Below the pieces are notes generated by a model, which had not been told where the DNA came from, searched no databases, and was given only the letters and a program-made list of their open reading frames with translations. This document shows, one piece after another, positions 7,361 through 17,479 of a stretch of DNA of 64,000 nt. The stretch is from Arthrobacter sp. PvP023 (GTDB lineage: Bacteria > Actinomycetota > Actinomycetes > Actinomycetales > Micrococcaceae), in contig NZ_JAFIBI010000001.1 of the NCBI RefSeq assembly GCF_017832975.1, forward strand, positions 2,790,001 through 2,854,000. Direction: 5' to 3'. Made by a program: the position numbers and the translations under genes. The stretch's first letter is position 1, and every line of letters begins with the position of its first letter.

Positions 7361-9778
7361 TCAGCGCGCCTCTGCGCCGACGGCCGCTCCGCCCTCAGCC
7401 AGGCCCGCCGCGCCGGCGAGCCGGAGCCAGGTATCCACCACGGTGTCCGGGTTCAAGGAAACCGAGTCGATGCCTTCCCCAACCAACCATTCGGCGAAGT
7501 CCGCGTGGTCGCTGGGCCCCTGGCCGCAGATGCCCACATATTTGCCGCGCGCCTTGCATGCCTTGATGGCCATGCTCAGGAGCTTCTTGACGGCGGGGTC
7601 GCGTTCATCGAAGCCGCCCGAGACAATTGCGGAGTCCCGGTCCAGGCCAAGCGCCAACTGGGTCATGTCATTGGAACCGATGGAGAATCCGTCGAAATAG
7701 TCCAGGAAATCGTCGGCGAGCAGCGCGTTGGACGGAATCTCGCACATCATGATGACCTCGAGGCCGTTTTCCCCGCGCCGCAGGCCGTTCTCCGCGAGCA
7801 GGTCAATGACGCCGCTGGCCTCGTCCACGGTCCGCACGAAGGGGATCATCAGTTTGACGTTGGTCAACCCCATCTCGTTGCGCACGAAGGACAGGGCCTC
7901 GCACTCCAGGTCGAAGCAGTCCCGGAAGGACGGTTCCAAGTAGCGTGACGCGCCGCGGAAGCCGATCATCGGGTTCTCTTCGTGTGGTTCGTAGGCGGGG
8001 CCGCCGATCAGGTTGGCGTACTCATTGGACTTGAAGTCGGACATCCGCACAATCACCGGCTCCGGAGCGAAGGCCGCGGCGATGGTCGCCACCCCTTCTG
8101 CGAGGCGCTTGATGTAGTACTCACGCGGGCTCTCGTAGGCGCCGATCCGATCCCGGATTTCCGCGATGACCTCCGCCGGCTGATCCTCCAGGTTCAGCAG
8201 CGCCTTCGGGTGGATGCCGATCTGGCGGTTGATGATGAATTCCAGCCGGGCCAGCCCGACTCCGTGGTTGGGCAGCTGGGCGAAGGTGAAGGCCTGTTCG
8301 GGCGTGCCGACGTTCATCATGACCTTGACCGGAGCCTCGGGCAGCTGGGTGATCTCGGTTTCCTCGACGCTGAAGTCCAGGAGCCCTTCGTAGATGACGC
8401 CGGTCTCGCCGTCGGCGCACGAGACGGTCACTTCGAGACCGTCGGAGAGTGCGTCAGTGGCGTTCCCGGTGCCGACGACGGCGGGAATCCCCAGTTCGCG
8501 GGCAATGATGGCCGCGTGGCAGGTGCGTCCGCCGCGGTTGGTGACGATCGCGGAGGCACGCTTCATGATCGGTTCCCAGTCCGGGTCGGTCATGTCCGCG
8601 ACGAGGACATCGCCGGTCTTGAAGGCCGCCATCTGGTCGATCGCGGTAAGGATGCGGACGCTGCCGGCGCCGATGCGCTGGCCGATGGCGCGGCCCTCGA
8701 CGAGCACCCGGCCGGTCCCGTTGAGGCGGAAACGGCTCAGGCTGCCGGACGCACGGCGGGACTGCACTGTCTCGGGGCGCGCCTGCAGGATGTACAGGCC
8801 GCCGTCAATCCCGTCCTTGCCCCATTCGATGTCCATCGGACGGCCATAGTGGTTCTCGATGGCGACCGCGTGGCGGGCGAGCTGCTCGACGTCGTCGTCC
8901 GTGAGGCTGAAGCGGTTCCGCAACGAAGCCTCAACCGGTACGAAGTCGATGGTGCGGCCGATCTCCCGGCTGCTCGTGTACGTCATCTGCAGCGCTTTCT
9001 CGCCCAGTCCGCGCTTGAGGATGGCGGGCCGTCCGGCCTGCAGGGCGGGCTTGTAGACGTAGAACTCGTCGGGGTTGACGGCGCCCTGGACCACTGCTTC
9101 GCCGAGGCCGTACGAGGAGGTGACGAAGACAGCGTCCTTGAAGCCGGATTCGGTGTCCATGGTGAACATGACACCGGAAGCGCCGACGTCGGAACGGACC
9201 ATCCGCTGGATACCGGCGGAGAGCGCCACCTCGGCGTGTTCAAACTTGTGGTGCACGCGGTAGGCGATGGCGCGGTCGTTGTAGAGGGAGGCGAAGACGT
9301 CCTTGATGGCGAGCAGGATGTTCTCGATACCGCGGACGTTCAGGAAGGTTTCCTGCTGCCCGGCGAAGGAGGCATCGGGAAGGTCTTCCGCCGTTGCGCT
9401 GGAACGGACGGCCCAAGACAAGTCATCCGAGCCGCCGTGCTTGTCCACCAGCTGCTGGTAGGAGTTTCTGATCTGCTTTTCAAAGTCCGGCAGGAAGGGC
9501 GTCTCGCGCATCAGGGTCCGGATTTCCTGACCGGCCGCGGCGAGTGCCGTCACGTCGTCGGTGTCCAGCCCGACCAGCCGGTCGGCGATCTTCTGGTCCA
9601 GGCCGGAGTCAGCCAGGAAGGTGCGGTACGCGTCGGCTGTCGTGGCGAAGCCGTCAGGGACCTGGACGCCGGCAGAGGTCAGGTTCTGCACCATCTCACC
9701 AAGGGAGGCGTTCTTTCCGCCCACCCGGTCCAGGTCCTTGAGTCCGAGTTCTGAGAACCACAGGATGTCTGTCGTCAT
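7361..9778 (-). CDS. ppsA: Phosphoenolpyruvate synthase
   Basis: 805 residues, close to E. coli PpsA (792). It converts pyruvate, ATP and water to phosphoenolpyruvate, AMP and phosphate, the entry step of gluconeogenesis from C3 acids. N-terminal ATP-binding domain: [29 protein letters not shown]. Swivelling phosphohistidine domain: [17 protein letters not shown] with the catalytic His near residue 419. C-terminal PEP-binding domain: [19 protein letters not shown] and [10 protein letters not shown]. Start ATG 9778 has a strong AAGGAG 9 bases upstream. The upstream gene encodes the matching regulatory kinase/pyrophosphorylase in the same orientation. Confidence 0.96.
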   Translation of the reverse strand: MTTDILWFSELGLKDLDRVGGKNASLGEMVQNLTSAGVQVPDGFATTADAYRTFLADSGLDQKIADRLVGLDTDDVTALAAAGQEIRTLMRETPFLPDFEKQIRNSYQQLVDKHGGSDDLSWAVRSSATAEDLPDASFAGQQETFLNVRGIENILLAIKDVFASLYNDRAIAYRVHHKFEHAEVALSAGIQRMVRSDVGASGVMFTMDTESGFKDAVFVTSSYGLGEAVVQGAVNPDEFYVYKPALQAGRPAILKRGLGEKALQMTYTSSREIGRTIDFVPVEASLRNRFSLTDDDVEQLARHAVAIENHYGRPMDIEWGKDGIDGGLYILQARPETVQSRRASGSLSRFRLNGTGRVLVEGRAIGQRIGAGSVRILTAIDQMAAFKTGDVLVADMTDPDWEPIMKRASAIVTNRGGRTCHAAIIARELGIPAVVGTGNATDALSDGLEVTVSCADGETGVIYEGLLDFSVEETEITQLPEAPVKVMMNVGTPEQAFTFAQLPNHGVGLARLEFIINRQIGIHPKALLNLEDQPAEVIAEIRDRIGAYESPREYYIKRLAEGVATIAAAFAPEPVIVRMSDFKSNEYANLIGGPAYEPHEENPMIGFRGASRYLEPSFRDCFDLECEALSFVRNEMGLTNVKLMIPFVRTVDEASGVIDLLAENGLRRGENGLEVIMMCEIPSNALLADDFLDYFDGFSIGSNDMTQLALGLDRDSAIVSGGFDERDPAVKKLLSMAIKACKARGKYVGICGQGPSDHADFAEWLVGEGIDSVSLNPDTVVDTWLRLAGAAGLAEGGAAVGAEAR

Positions 9779-9929
9779 AGTTGCTGCTCCTTTGCAGATG
9801 ATGGCATGCAGATGTGCCGCCCCGCTCCCGGCGATGACCGGTTGGTGGGCGCGAATCCTGTCCACAGTGACAGGTCTCGGGCGCTCTTTCCACATGATGT
9901 GCGCCACACTGAGTTTGTGAAAATTTTCC

Positions 9930-10748
9930 CTAGTGCTTGAGGTTCATGCGCTGCAGGATGGTCGCAGCCATTTCCTCCACGGACACCGTGGCTGAATTCA
10001 AGTATGGAATCCGGTGGGAGACGTACAGCTGCTCGGCGCTGCGCAGCTCGAAGCCGCACTGCCGCAGTGAGGCGTAAGGCGAACCGCGGCGGCGTTCGGT
10101 ACGGATTTGGCTCAGGCGCAGCGGGTTGGAGGAGAGTCCGAAACATTTCTCAACGAAAGGCCTCAGGGGCTTGGGAAGCCCCTCCCGCTCAAAGTCCTCG
10201 TCCACCAGCGGGAAATTAGCGGCAAAAATTCCATGTTGCAGCGCCAGATACATGGTTGTGGGCGTCTTTCCGCAGCGTGACGGTGCCACCAGGATGACCT
10301 GCGCCTTTTCGAGCGCACGCAGGCTCTGGCCGTCGTCGTGTTCCATGGCGTACTCGACAGCGGCCATCCGGGACTGATACCGCTCTGCATTGCCCAGGCC
10401 ATGGGCCCTGCCGGGTTCGCCACTGGCCGGTGAGCCGAGGGCCTGCTCCAACTGTCCGACATGCGTCCCGATAAGATCCACGACGATCCCCTGGCACTTG
10501 GCCAGGGCCTGGCGGATGTCGCTGCTGACAGCAGTGGAGAAGACGACCGGCCGCGGGCCGGTGGCGGCGAGGTCGTCGATGGTACGGACGACGGTTCTGG
10601 CCTGCTCGACGGTGGTAATGAAGGGAACGGTGATCCGGTCAAAGTTGTTGGCGGGGAACTGGGTCAACAGCGTGTTGCCGAGCGTTTCCGCCGTGATGCC
10701 GGTGCTGTCCGAAAGAAAGTAGACAGGCCGAAGATCGTCATTGGTCAT
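9930..10748 (-). CDS. ppsR: PEP synthase regulatory protein (kinase/pyrophosphorylase, DUF299)
   Basis: 272 residues. The family switches PEP synthase off by ADP-dependent phosphorylation of a Thr next to the catalytic His and on again by phosphate-dependent dephosphorylation. Visible signatures are [20 protein letters not shown] at the N-terminus and the P-loop-like [15 protein letters not shown] in the second half. I chose ATG 10748 because GGTGGAG lies 9 bases upstream; a GTG 15 bases earlier lacks a site. It lies 151 bases upstream of ppsA on the same strand, which supports the functional pairing. Confidence 0.93.
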   Translation of the reverse strand: MTNDDLRPVYFLSDSTGITAETLGNTLLTQFPANNFDRITVPFITTVEQARTVVRTIDDLAATGPRPVVFSTAVSSDIRQALAKCQGIVVDLIGTHVGQLEQALGSPASGEPGRAHGLGNAERYQSRMAAVEYAMEHDDGQSLRALEKAQVILVAPSRCGKTPTTMYLALQHGIFAANFPLVDEDFEREGLPKPLRPFVEKCFGLSSNPLRLSQIRTERRRGSPYASLRQCGFELRSAEQLYVSHRIPYLNSATVSVEEMAATILQRMNLKH

Positions 10749-10842
10749 GAACGCATTCTCCACCAGGAGCGGTCCGGTATCCCAACGCGGGGGGGGCCGA
10801 CGAAACCCAAGTCCGGGGCACCGGACGCGGAACGTCAGCCGA

Positions 10843-11307
10843 TCAGTACTCGCCCTTGATCACGAAGTAGGAGCCGCGGATAACTCCTGCGAGCTTTGAT
10901 TTCTGGCGGGCGAACTTGAAACGTGATGCCAGTTCTTCCGGAATCTCCATGCCTTCGGCCAGTTTGAATCCCACCGCCCGTTTCCCGCCGTCCTCAATGC
11001 TGTACATGACGTTGATCGACAGCCCCGACTCGTAGAACACGTAGTCCATTCGCAAACCTTCGACTTCGAAGGTTGTCGCTTCCAGCGGGCGCGAGCCGAT
11101 GACGATGTCGCGTTCCTCCTTGAGGATGCGGCTCACGCGGTCAACCACCTCCGGGAGGTCGCCTGCAGGGCTAACAGTGAAATCGTGATCGTACTTGTTC
11201 CGGTAATAACGTCCCTCGTTGGCGCGCAACCCGGCGAGCGTCTCGGCGAACGGGGATGATTCCAGACCCACAATGGAAACGTCCTCGAAGTCAACAACGT
11301 ACGGCAT
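10843..11307 (-). CDS. Conserved-looking hypothetical protein
   Basis: 154 residues, not recognised. It is a mixed alpha/beta sequence without signal peptide or membrane segment. It starts MPYVVDFEDVSIVGLESSP behind a perfect AGGAGG site. Features such as GRYYRNKYDHDFTVSPAGD and DYVFYESGLSINVMYSIEDGGKRAVGFKLAEG look like a compact globular fold. It is divergent from the padR gene, 210 bases apart, so the two may share a control region. No function is inferred. Confidence 0.75.
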   Translation of the reverse strand: MPYVVDFEDVSIVGLESSPFAETLAGLRANEGRYYRNKYDHDFTVSPAGDLPEVVDRVSRILKEERDIVIGSRPLEATTFEVEGLRMDYVFYESGLSINVMYSIEDGGKRAVGFKLAEGMEIPEELASRFKFARQKSKLAGVIRGSYFVIKGEY

Positions 11308-11467
11308 GCGTCCTCCTGATGAGATGTGTTGGACCAACGATAACGTGAGCACATACTGCGCCAACGTCGGAACGCTCGCGTGCCTCCGCCGGTCCTCGGC
11401 GAGTGGGCGACTGGCAATCGGTCCCGCGCTGAGTCCCTTCGGCCCCGGCAATGCTGGTTTTCGCGTA

Positions 11468-11492
11468 TATCGAAATGTATCGTTGAGTATCG
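11468..11492 (+). promoter_or_regulatory. Three TATCG direct repeats with exact 10-bp spacing, candidate PadR operator
   Basis: TATCG occurs at 11468-11472, 11478-11482 and 11488-11492, so the copies fall on the same face of the DNA helix. They lie 26-50 bases before the padR start codon. Further upstream, TTGGACCAA near 11329 is a 9-bp palindrome. PadR proteins commonly repress their own operon, but assigning the repeats to this PadR is inference. Confidence 0.45.
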
Positions 11493-11517
11493 TTCGCGAT
11501 TCACTGAGGAGAGCAAC

Positions 11518-12060
11518 ATGCGTAATGCATACCCGGCTGGCGGATTTGGCGGCCCCAACATCGACAGCATGTGGCACGCCGTTGAAGAGCTGCGTTCAAG
11601 GTTTGAGAAGCGCTCCGGCACCCGCGCGGGGCGAGGCGAGGTGCGGTCGGCGGTGCTGGCCCTGCTGGCGGAGCGGCCGATGCACGGCTATCAGATCATC
11701 CGTGAGATTGAGGAGCGCAGCAGCGGCAGCTGGAAGCCGAGCGCTGGCTCCGTCTACCCCACGCTGCAGCTGCTGGCCGACGAGGGGTTGATCCGCGCCG
11801 AGGAGTCCAACGGCCGCAAGATCTACTCGCTCACCGAGGCAGGCCGGGAGGAAGTGGCCGGTGCGCATGCGTCAGCGCCGTGGGAGTCAGGGAGCCAGGC
11901 CTCCGGCACCGGATTCGCGGCACTGCCCAAGGCTGGCCTCGAGCTGGCGCAGGCCGCGTCCCAGGTGGGTCGCACCGGATCGCCGGAGCAGGTGCAACAG
12001 GCCGTGGCGGTGCTCGACGAGGCCCGCCGCCGGCTGTATTCGATCCTCGCCCAGGACTGA
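11518..12060 (+). CDS. PadR family transcriptional regulator
   Basis: 180 residues. A winged-helix PadR domain spans about residues 38-105: LALLAERPMHGYQIIREIEERSSGSWKPSAGSVYPTLQLLADEGLI, then the wing RKIYSLTEAGREE. The C-terminal tail (LDEARRRLYSILAQD) is the usual dimerisation helix. The unusual N-terminal 35 residues (Gly-rich, with SMWHAVEELRSRFEKR) precede the domain. The start ATG follows GAGGAG. Its stop is 5 bases before the GTG of the ABC1 kinase gene, so the two form an operon. PadR regulators often respond to small hydrophobic molecules and control transporters; here the partner is a kinase-like protein. Confidence 0.9.
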   Translation: MRNAYPAGGFGGPNIDSMWHAVEELRSRFEKRSGTRAGRGEVRSAVLALLAERPMHGYQIIREIEERSSGSWKPSAGSVYPTLQLLADEGLIRAEESNGRKIYSLTEAGREEVAGAHASAPWESGSQASGTGFAALPKAGLELAQAASQVGRTGSPEQVQQAVAVLDEARRRLYSILAQD

Positions 12061-12065
12061 CGGGG

Positions 12066-13778
12066 GTGACGTCGGTTCGTCGGGACCGGGCAGATCCGGT
12101 ACCCGGCGCCGGGAACACCCGCGCCCGTTACCGTCGCATCCTGCGCTTCGCCGCGTGGCATCTGGCGGTGACCTGGTGGTTTGAGCTGTTCCTCCCCCGC
12201 GTCGGGCTAGGCAACATTGCCGAGCGCACCCGGACGAGGAGGATGCGGCGCTTCGCGCAGCGCTTCCGCGTGCTGGCCGTCGATTTGGGCGGCCTGATGA
12301 TCAAGGTGGGTCAGTTCCTGTCGTCCAGACTCGACGTACTTCCGCCCGAGATCACCAAGGAACTTGAGGGACTCCAGGACGAGGTGCCCCCCGTCCCGTT
12401 TCCCGCAATCCGCGCACTTGCCGAGGCGGAGCTGGGCGCGCCGCTGGAGAAGGTTTTCGCCTCAGTAGAAGAGATGCCAATCGCCGCTGCATCCCTCGGG
12501 CAGGCGCACCGTGCGCACCTCCTTCCTGCCAATGCCGCCGACGCAGGGCTCCACAGCGTGGTCTTGAAGGTGCAGCGCCCCGGCATCGACGCGATTGTCG
12601 ACGTCGACCTGGCGGCGCTGCGCAAAGTGGGCGGCTGGCTGAGCCATGTGCGCCTGGTGTCCGATCGTGCGGACATGCCCGCCCTGGTGGAGGAGTTTGC
12701 GGAAATTAGTCTTGAGGAGATCGACTACCTGCATGAAGCAGCGAATGCAGAACGCTTCGCGACTGATTTCGCCGACGACGACCGGGTTGGTGTGCCCGAG
12801 GTCGCCTGGGAGTGGAGCACCCGCCGCGTGCTTGTCCTCGAAAATGTCGCGGCGATCAAGATCACTGACTCGGAGGAACTTCTTGCGGCGGGTATCGATC
12901 CGGCGCAGGTTGCCCCGGTTTTCGCCTCGGTCATGTTCGACCAGTTGTTCAGCAGCGGCTTTTTCCATGCCGATCCGCACCCCGGTAACATCTTCGTCAC
13001 GCCGGCCTCCACTGCATCCGCAGGACGCCCCTGGAAGCTGACGTTTATCGACTTCGGCATGATGGGCGAGGTTCCTCCCAGTACCCGCAGCGGCCTGCGG
13101 AAGCTTCTGATCGCGGCCGCATCGCGTGACGGTAAGGGCTTGGTGGCCGCGATCCGCGATCTGGGTGTGCTGGTGCCGTCGGCGGACACGGCCGAGCTTG
13201 AGCGGGCGATGACGCATCTCTTTGCCCGGTTCGGCGGGATGGGCTTCGCCGAACTTCGCGAAGTGGACCCGCGGGAGTTCCTCGATTTTGCGGTGGAGTT
13301 CGGCGACCTGGTCCGCTCGCTGCCGTTCCAGTTGCCGGAGAACTACCTGCTCATCATCCGGGCGATGTCACTCACCTCGGGGGTGTGCAGCTCGCTGGAT
13401 GCCAAGTTCAATCTGTGGGACGCGGTGGAACCCTACGCGGCGCAATTGCTGCGCGACGAGCGTGGAAACATCGTGCAGGACGTGGCTAAGCAGGCGCTCG
13501 ACGCCGCCGGGGTCACACTGGGTCTGCCGAAACGACTGGACGGGCTTCTCACGCGAATCGAGGACGGATCGCTAACCGTGGCTAATCCGCGTCTCGAACG
13601 GCAGATGGCTCGGCTGGACCGGACGGCGCAGCGAGCGGCATCGGCGCTCGTTTTCGGCGCCCTGCTTATCGCAGGCTCCGTGGTTAGGGCGGACGACGCG
13701 CTGCTCGGCAACCTGCTGATGGTCATGTCGGTCCTGCCGCTGTTGCACGGGCTGTGGGCGGGGCGCCGAGGCCTCTAA
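12066..13778 (+). CDS. ABC1/AarF/UbiB family atypical kinase
   Basis: About 570 residues from GTG 12066. Family hallmarks in order: KVGQFLSSRLDVLPPEI (KxGQ motif near residue 80), the Ala-rich nucleotide loop AAASLGQAHRA, the invariant Lys in VVLKVQRPGID, FHADPHPGNIFV (about 301-312) and FIDFGMMG (about 328). Two hydrophobic segments close the C-terminus (AASALVFGALLIAGSVV, LLGNLLMVMSVLPLLHGLW). UbiB-type proteins are ATPases linked to isoprenoid-quinone or lipid handling at the membrane. Actinobacteria use menaquinone, so a ubiquinone role is unlikely. The GTG start follows padR by 5 bases, indicating translational coupling. The exact start is uncertain because the frame is open further upstream. 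Confidence 0.88.
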   Translation: MTSVRRDRADPVPGAGNTRARYRRILRFAAWHLAVTWWFELFLPRVGLGNIAERTRTRRMRRFAQRFRVLAVDLGGLMIKVGQFLSSRLDVLPPEITKELEGLQDEVPPVPFPAIRALAEAELGAPLEKVFASVEEMPIAAASLGQAHRAHLLPANAADAGLHSVVLKVQRPGIDAIVDVDLAALRKVGGWLSHVRLVSDRADMPALVEEFAEISLEEIDYLHEAANAERFATDFADDDRVGVPEVAWEWSTRRVLVLENVAAIKITDSEELLAAGIDPAQVAPVFASVMFDQLFSSGFFHADPHPGNIFVTPASTASAGRPWKLTFIDFGMMGEVPPSTRSGLRKLLIAAASRDGKGLVAAIRDLGVLVPSADTAELERAMTHLFARFGGMGFAELREVDPREFLDFAVEFGDLVRSLPFQLPENYLLIIRAMSLTSGVCSSLDAKFNLWDAVEPYAAQLLRDERGNIVQDVAKQALDAAGVTLGLPKRLDGLLTRIEDGSLTVANPRLERQMARLDRTAQRAASALVFGALLIAGSVVRADDALLGNLLMVMSVLPLLHGLWAGRRGL

Positions 13779-13880
13779 GTGAAGTGGTGAGGAGCCCCGG
13801 CGGAAACCCGCGGGTCAGGGCCTTCTTTGAATCGTTACATCGCTTGACTCTCCGCTCGTCCATAGTCCAGACTTGGGTCG

Positions 13881-13896
13881 CAGAAAGCGCTTTCTG
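13881..13896 (+). promoter_or_regulatory. Perfect 16-bp palindrome, LacI-type operator candidate
   Basis: CAGAAAGCGCTTTCTG is perfectly self-complementary with the central CG of LacI-family operators. It lies 32 bases before the proposed TTG start of the large rhamnosidase-like gene, downstream of a TTGACT at 13844, where a bound repressor would block transcription. No LacI gene is adjacent; LacI genes occur at 37.1 and 56.4 kb. Confidence 0.6.
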
Positions 13897-13927
13897 GCTT
13901 GTGCCTTCGGGCAGAAACGGAGATCCA

Positions 13928-16900
13928 TTGAAAACCCCGTCCGGCACCGCCCCCAAGTCGCCCTCCCCGAGTGCGGATCCTGTCCGGCGCCAGGGCGGAC
14001 TTCGTGCTGCCGGCCTGCTGACCGACGGCCTCGCCCCCTGCCTCACGGCATCTCTGCGCCCGGTGTTCAGGTGGAGGCTGAGCCAGCCGGAAGACGCCGA
14101 TCCTGCCGCCGCCCGGCAGACCGGCTATGAGATCGCCATCGAAGACGCGACTGGAATCGAGATCTGGCACTCCGGACCCGTCCCGTCATCCCGCCAATCC
14201 GGGGTCCCCTACGCCGGACCGGAACTGGCTGAGGACGCCGACTACAGCTGGCGTGTACGCGTGAGTGACGCCGCCGGGAGCCCCGGCCCCTGGTCCGAAG
14301 CGGCGATCTTCAGTACCGGACTTTCGGACAGCGGGTGGGGCGTCCACTGGATCCACCGGGCGGCAGGCGGCCGGCCCCCGCTGGACGTCCTGGACGGTGC
14401 CCTTCGTGTTGCAGGCTCGCCGTTCCTTCCCGTCCCCTGCGCGCCCGTCCGGGAGTTCACCCTGGACGCCCGCCTCCGTCCGGTGATGGGATGGGCCGGT
14501 CTGCTTCTCCGCAGCAGTGGCCCGGGCACGGGACTGCTGCTGGAACTGAACACCGCTGGCAGCGTCGTGCTCCGCCGTGCGCCGGCCTGGGAAATCCCAG
14601 CCCCTGCTACTCCCGGCACCGAAGTACTGGCCAGCGCACAGCTGGAACGCGGGGCCGTGGCCAGCCAGGAGCGACTGCCCGGCAAGGACCTGGTCCCAGG
14701 CACATGGCAGCATCTGACCGTCACTGACGACGGCGTCACCATCACCGTGAGCCTCGACGGCGTTGAGCTGCTTTCCGTGGCTGAACCCTCCCCTGCCGGA
14801 TCGGAGGGCCGACTGGCACTCCACCAGGGACCCCGCAGCCAAGCCGAGTACGCCTCCATACGGGTCACCGCCAGGGGGCCCGCACCTGACGCTGCGCCCC
14901 CTCAAACGGCGGATCCCATCAATGCCATGCTGCTCCTGGACCATAGGTTCGACGCCGGGACGAAGGAAGCCCGTGCCTTCCTGAGCCATTGGGCGCGCAC
15001 CACGGTTCACCGGCAGCCCGATGAATGGACCCTCCTCCGCACCACCATCAGGCTCACCGGCGCCGTTGCCCGTGCGCGCCTTTTCGCCGCAGCCAGCCAT
15101 CATGCCCAGCTTGCCGTGAACGGCAGGCCCTGCCTCAACACCACTTCGTTCAGCTATCCCGGCGAAGGATATTACGACGCCGCCGACGTCACTGCGCTCC
15201 TGGCTGCCCACACACCGCAAGACACGGCAGCACAGCCCGGCCGGCTGCTACCCACAGATGTTTCGCTGACAGCCCTGCTGCACTGGTACGGCCCCGGCCA
15301 GGGCAGGGCTGCCAGCGTCCCCGGCCTGCTGGTCCGGCTCAGCGTTGACTACACCGACGGGCGCCGCGAGATCTTCGGATCCGGCCCGGACTGGAGCGCG
15401 GCCGAGGCCCCGTACCGGCAGTCCGGCTACCGGAACGACGAGGGCGATCCCGTGGAGCACCTCGACGGTCAGGCCGCGGCAGCGTTCGGCGCCTGCCAGG
15501 ACCTTCTGCCGGCCCTAAGCTACGGCCCCCACCCCGTCCCGGCATTCCCGGCACTGCACCCCCGGCGCACTTTCCTTTCCGAGACTTTTGTGGCCCCGGA
15601 GGCTTTCATGACAGCGGCAGACGGAACGCTGGTGGCGGACTTCGGCCGGGTCATCCCGGCGCGCCCGGAAGTGGACTTCGGCGCCGGCGTGGCCGGGCGG
15701 ACCGTGATGATCCGGGCCGGGTACTCCCTGGACGCCGGCGGCAGGGTGGACAGGAGCAAAACGCCCAGCCAGAACACGGACATGTCCTTCCCGTATACGC
15801 AGGCGGAAGGCCCCCAGCAATTCCGTAGCAGCGTGCACCTGGGCTTCCGGTACTTGGAACTCCCCGGCGTGGAAGCGTCGGAATTGTCCCGGGTGGGCGC
15901 CGTCGTCGTCCATGGCCGGCACCCGCACGAGGGGAGCTTCAGCAGCTCAGACGGCGCACTGAATGCCGTTTTCCGGCTGCTGCGCGATTCAGCACTGTAC
16001 GGCGTCCAGGAGCAGTTCGTGGATACGCCCACGCGGGAGAAAGGCCAGTTCCTGGCCGACGCCGTCAACATCTCCTATGCCACCATGGCACTCTTCGGCG
16101 AGCACGCCTACACGGCTCAGGCGCTGCGGGAGTTCGGCTGGTCGGCAGGTCGCTACTGGAACGCCGGCGAGGACCGGGGGCGCTACAACGCGGTCTATCC
16201 CAACGGCGACGGGAAGCGCGACATCCCCGACTTCTCGCTCATGATGCCGGAGTGGGCCGAGGAATACCACCTCCGGACCGGAGACCTCGCACTCGTGACG
16301 GAACTGCTCCCTCACCTCCGGAATACCGCCGACTACGCGCTGCGGTACCTCGCCGCGGACGGCCCGACGGCGGGACTCGTCACCGAACTGGGCGGCGGCT
16401 CCGGCCCCTACCTTCACGGCATCGTGGACTGGCCAGCCCCCGGCCGCTTCGGCTACGACATGGAGTGCGCTGCAAAGACCACCGTCAACGCCCAGGCCTA
16501 CTCGGCCCTCATGTCCACTGCGCGGCTGTGCAGCATCGCCGGCCAGGAAAACGATGCCGTGCGCTACGCCGGACATGCCAGTGCCCTCGCGGAAACGATC
16601 CGCACGCGCCTGCGCGTGGACGGCGTGATGGTGGACGGGCTGCACGCTGATGGAACACCCAGCACCCATGCATCCCAACACGCAACGTCCTTCCCGCTGT
16701 CCCTCGGAATCACCGATCCTGCGCACGCAGCGGCTGACGCAGAGCAAATCGCGGCCCAGGGCATGCGCCAGGGACCCATGACCGTGCATCGCCTGGTGCG
16801 CGCCCTGGTGGCCGAGGGACTGACCGACGCGATCCTCGACCTGCTCACATCGTCCGACCAGCCCGGCTGGGCGCGGCTCCTCGATCAGGGCGCCAGCTTC

Positions 16901-17377
16901 ACCTGGGAAGCCTGGGAACTGGAAGACGGCACCGACTACAGCCAGTCCCACGCCTGGTCCGCCTCCGTGGTGAAGGAAATCCTGGAGTCCCTGCTCGGCG
17001 TGCGTGTGACGGTTCCCGGAGGCAGCGAACTGCTGATCGAACCGCCGGCCTGCCGGCTCGAGCACGCCCGGGGAAGTCTCCCGCTGCCCAATGGTGACGT
17101 TGCTGTTGCTTGGCGGCGTTCTTCGGCTGGAACGCACTTGGAGTGCACGGTTCCCGCCGGCGTCACCGCCATCGTCCGGTTGCCCGACAGCACTTACGGA
17201 ATCCAGGGACCGACGGCGGGACCCGCCGTCGTGAGTTCCAGCCTAAGCAGTGCCTCAAACGGTAGCGGGCGTAGCAGCACCGCCCCGGCCAACGGACCTG
17301 CAACGCGTGACTTCCGGGTCCACGCGGGAACCTGGAACTTCACGCCGTCCTGCGAATCCTGTCAGAAACCGGGTTAG
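13928..17377 (+). CDS. Large alpha-L-rhamnosidase-like glycoside hydrolase
   Basis: About 1149 residues from TTG 13928, which has GGAG 8 bases upstream; the frame continues upstream but without a site. It has an N-terminal Fn3-like domain typical of GH78 (PVFRWRLSQ, YSWRVRVSD, WSEAAIFSTGL), a lectin-like domain of about 200 residues (FTLDARLRPVMGWAGLLLRSSG to EYASIRVTARG), beta-sandwich domains, and an (alpha/alpha)6 catalytic region (VDTPTREKGQFLADAVN, WAEEYHLRTGDL, GASFTWEAWE, SQSHAWSASVVKEIL). The acid motif TPTREKGQF differs from the DCPQRDERLGW of the second rhamnosidase at 34.5 kb, so the specificity probably differs. No signal peptide is seen, so it likely acts inside the cell. A palindromic operator precedes it. 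Confidence 0.8.
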   Translation: MKTPSGTAPKSPSPSADPVRRQGGLRAAGLLTDGLAPCLTASLRPVFRWRLSQPEDADPAAARQTGYEIAIEDATGIEIWHSGPVPSSRQSGVPYAGPELAEDADYSWRVRVSDAAGSPGPWSEAAIFSTGLSDSGWGVHWIHRAAGGRPPLDVLDGALRVAGSPFLPVPCAPVREFTLDARLRPVMGWAGLLLRSSGPGTGLLLELNTAGSVVLRRAPAWEIPAPATPGTEVLASAQLERGAVASQERLPGKDLVPGTWQHLTVTDDGVTITVSLDGVELLSVAEPSPAGSEGRLALHQGPRSQAEYASIRVTARGPAPDAAPPQTADPINAMLLLDHRFDAGTKEARAFLSHWARTTVHRQPDEWTLLRTTIRLTGAVARARLFAAASHHAQLAVNGRPCLNTTSFSYPGEGYYDAADVTALLAAHTPQDTAAQPGRLLPTDVSLTALLHWYGPGQGRAASVPGLLVRLSVDYTDGRREIFGSGPDWSAAEAPYRQSGYRNDEGDPVEHLDGQAAAAFGACQDLLPALSYGPHPVPAFPALHPRRTFLSETFVAPEAFMTAADGTLVADFGRVIPARPEVDFGAGVAGRTVMIRAGYSLDAGGRVDRSKTPSQNTDMSFPYTQAEGPQQFRSSVHLGFRYLELPGVEASELSRVGAVVVHGRHPHEGSFSSSDGALNAVFRLLRDSALYGVQEQFVDTPTREKGQFLADAVNISYATMALFGEHAYTAQALREFGWSAGRYWNAGEDRGRYNAVYPNGDGKRDIPDFSLMMPEWAEEYHLRTGDLALVTELLPHLRNTADYALRYLAADGPTAGLVTELGGGSGPYLHGIVDWPAPGRFGYDMECAAKTTVNAQAYSALMSTARLCSIAGQENDAVRYAGHASALAETIRTRLRVDGVMVDGLHADGTPSTHASQHATSFPLSLGITDPAHAAADAEQIAAQGMRQGPMTVHRLVRALVAEGLTDAILDLLTSSDQPGWARLLDQGASFTWEAWELEDGTDYSQSHAWSASVVKEILESLLGVRVTVPGGSELLIEPPACRLEHARGSLPLPNGDVAVAWRRSSAGTHLECTVPAGVTAIVRLPDSTYGIQGPTAGPAVVSSSLSSASNGSGRSSTAPANGPATRDFRVHAGTWNFTPSCESCQKPG

Positions 17378-17479
17378 CACCTTTCTTCCTCAGACTCACG
17401 TGCCATAGTGTGGGCACGCCAGCCTGCGGCCGTGAGTAAGGCGGATAGCAGGACACAGGACGTTTGGAAGGGGCCAACC

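Noticed and set aside
7982..9754. A 590-codon open frame on the plus strand
   Set aside because: It lies wholly antisense to ppsA, has no recognisable domain, and is explained by GC-rich codon bias of the real gene.
12066..13778. Ubiquinone biosynthesis protein UbiB
   Set aside because: The family match is real, but actinobacteria use menaquinone; only the ABC1 kinase family is claimed.
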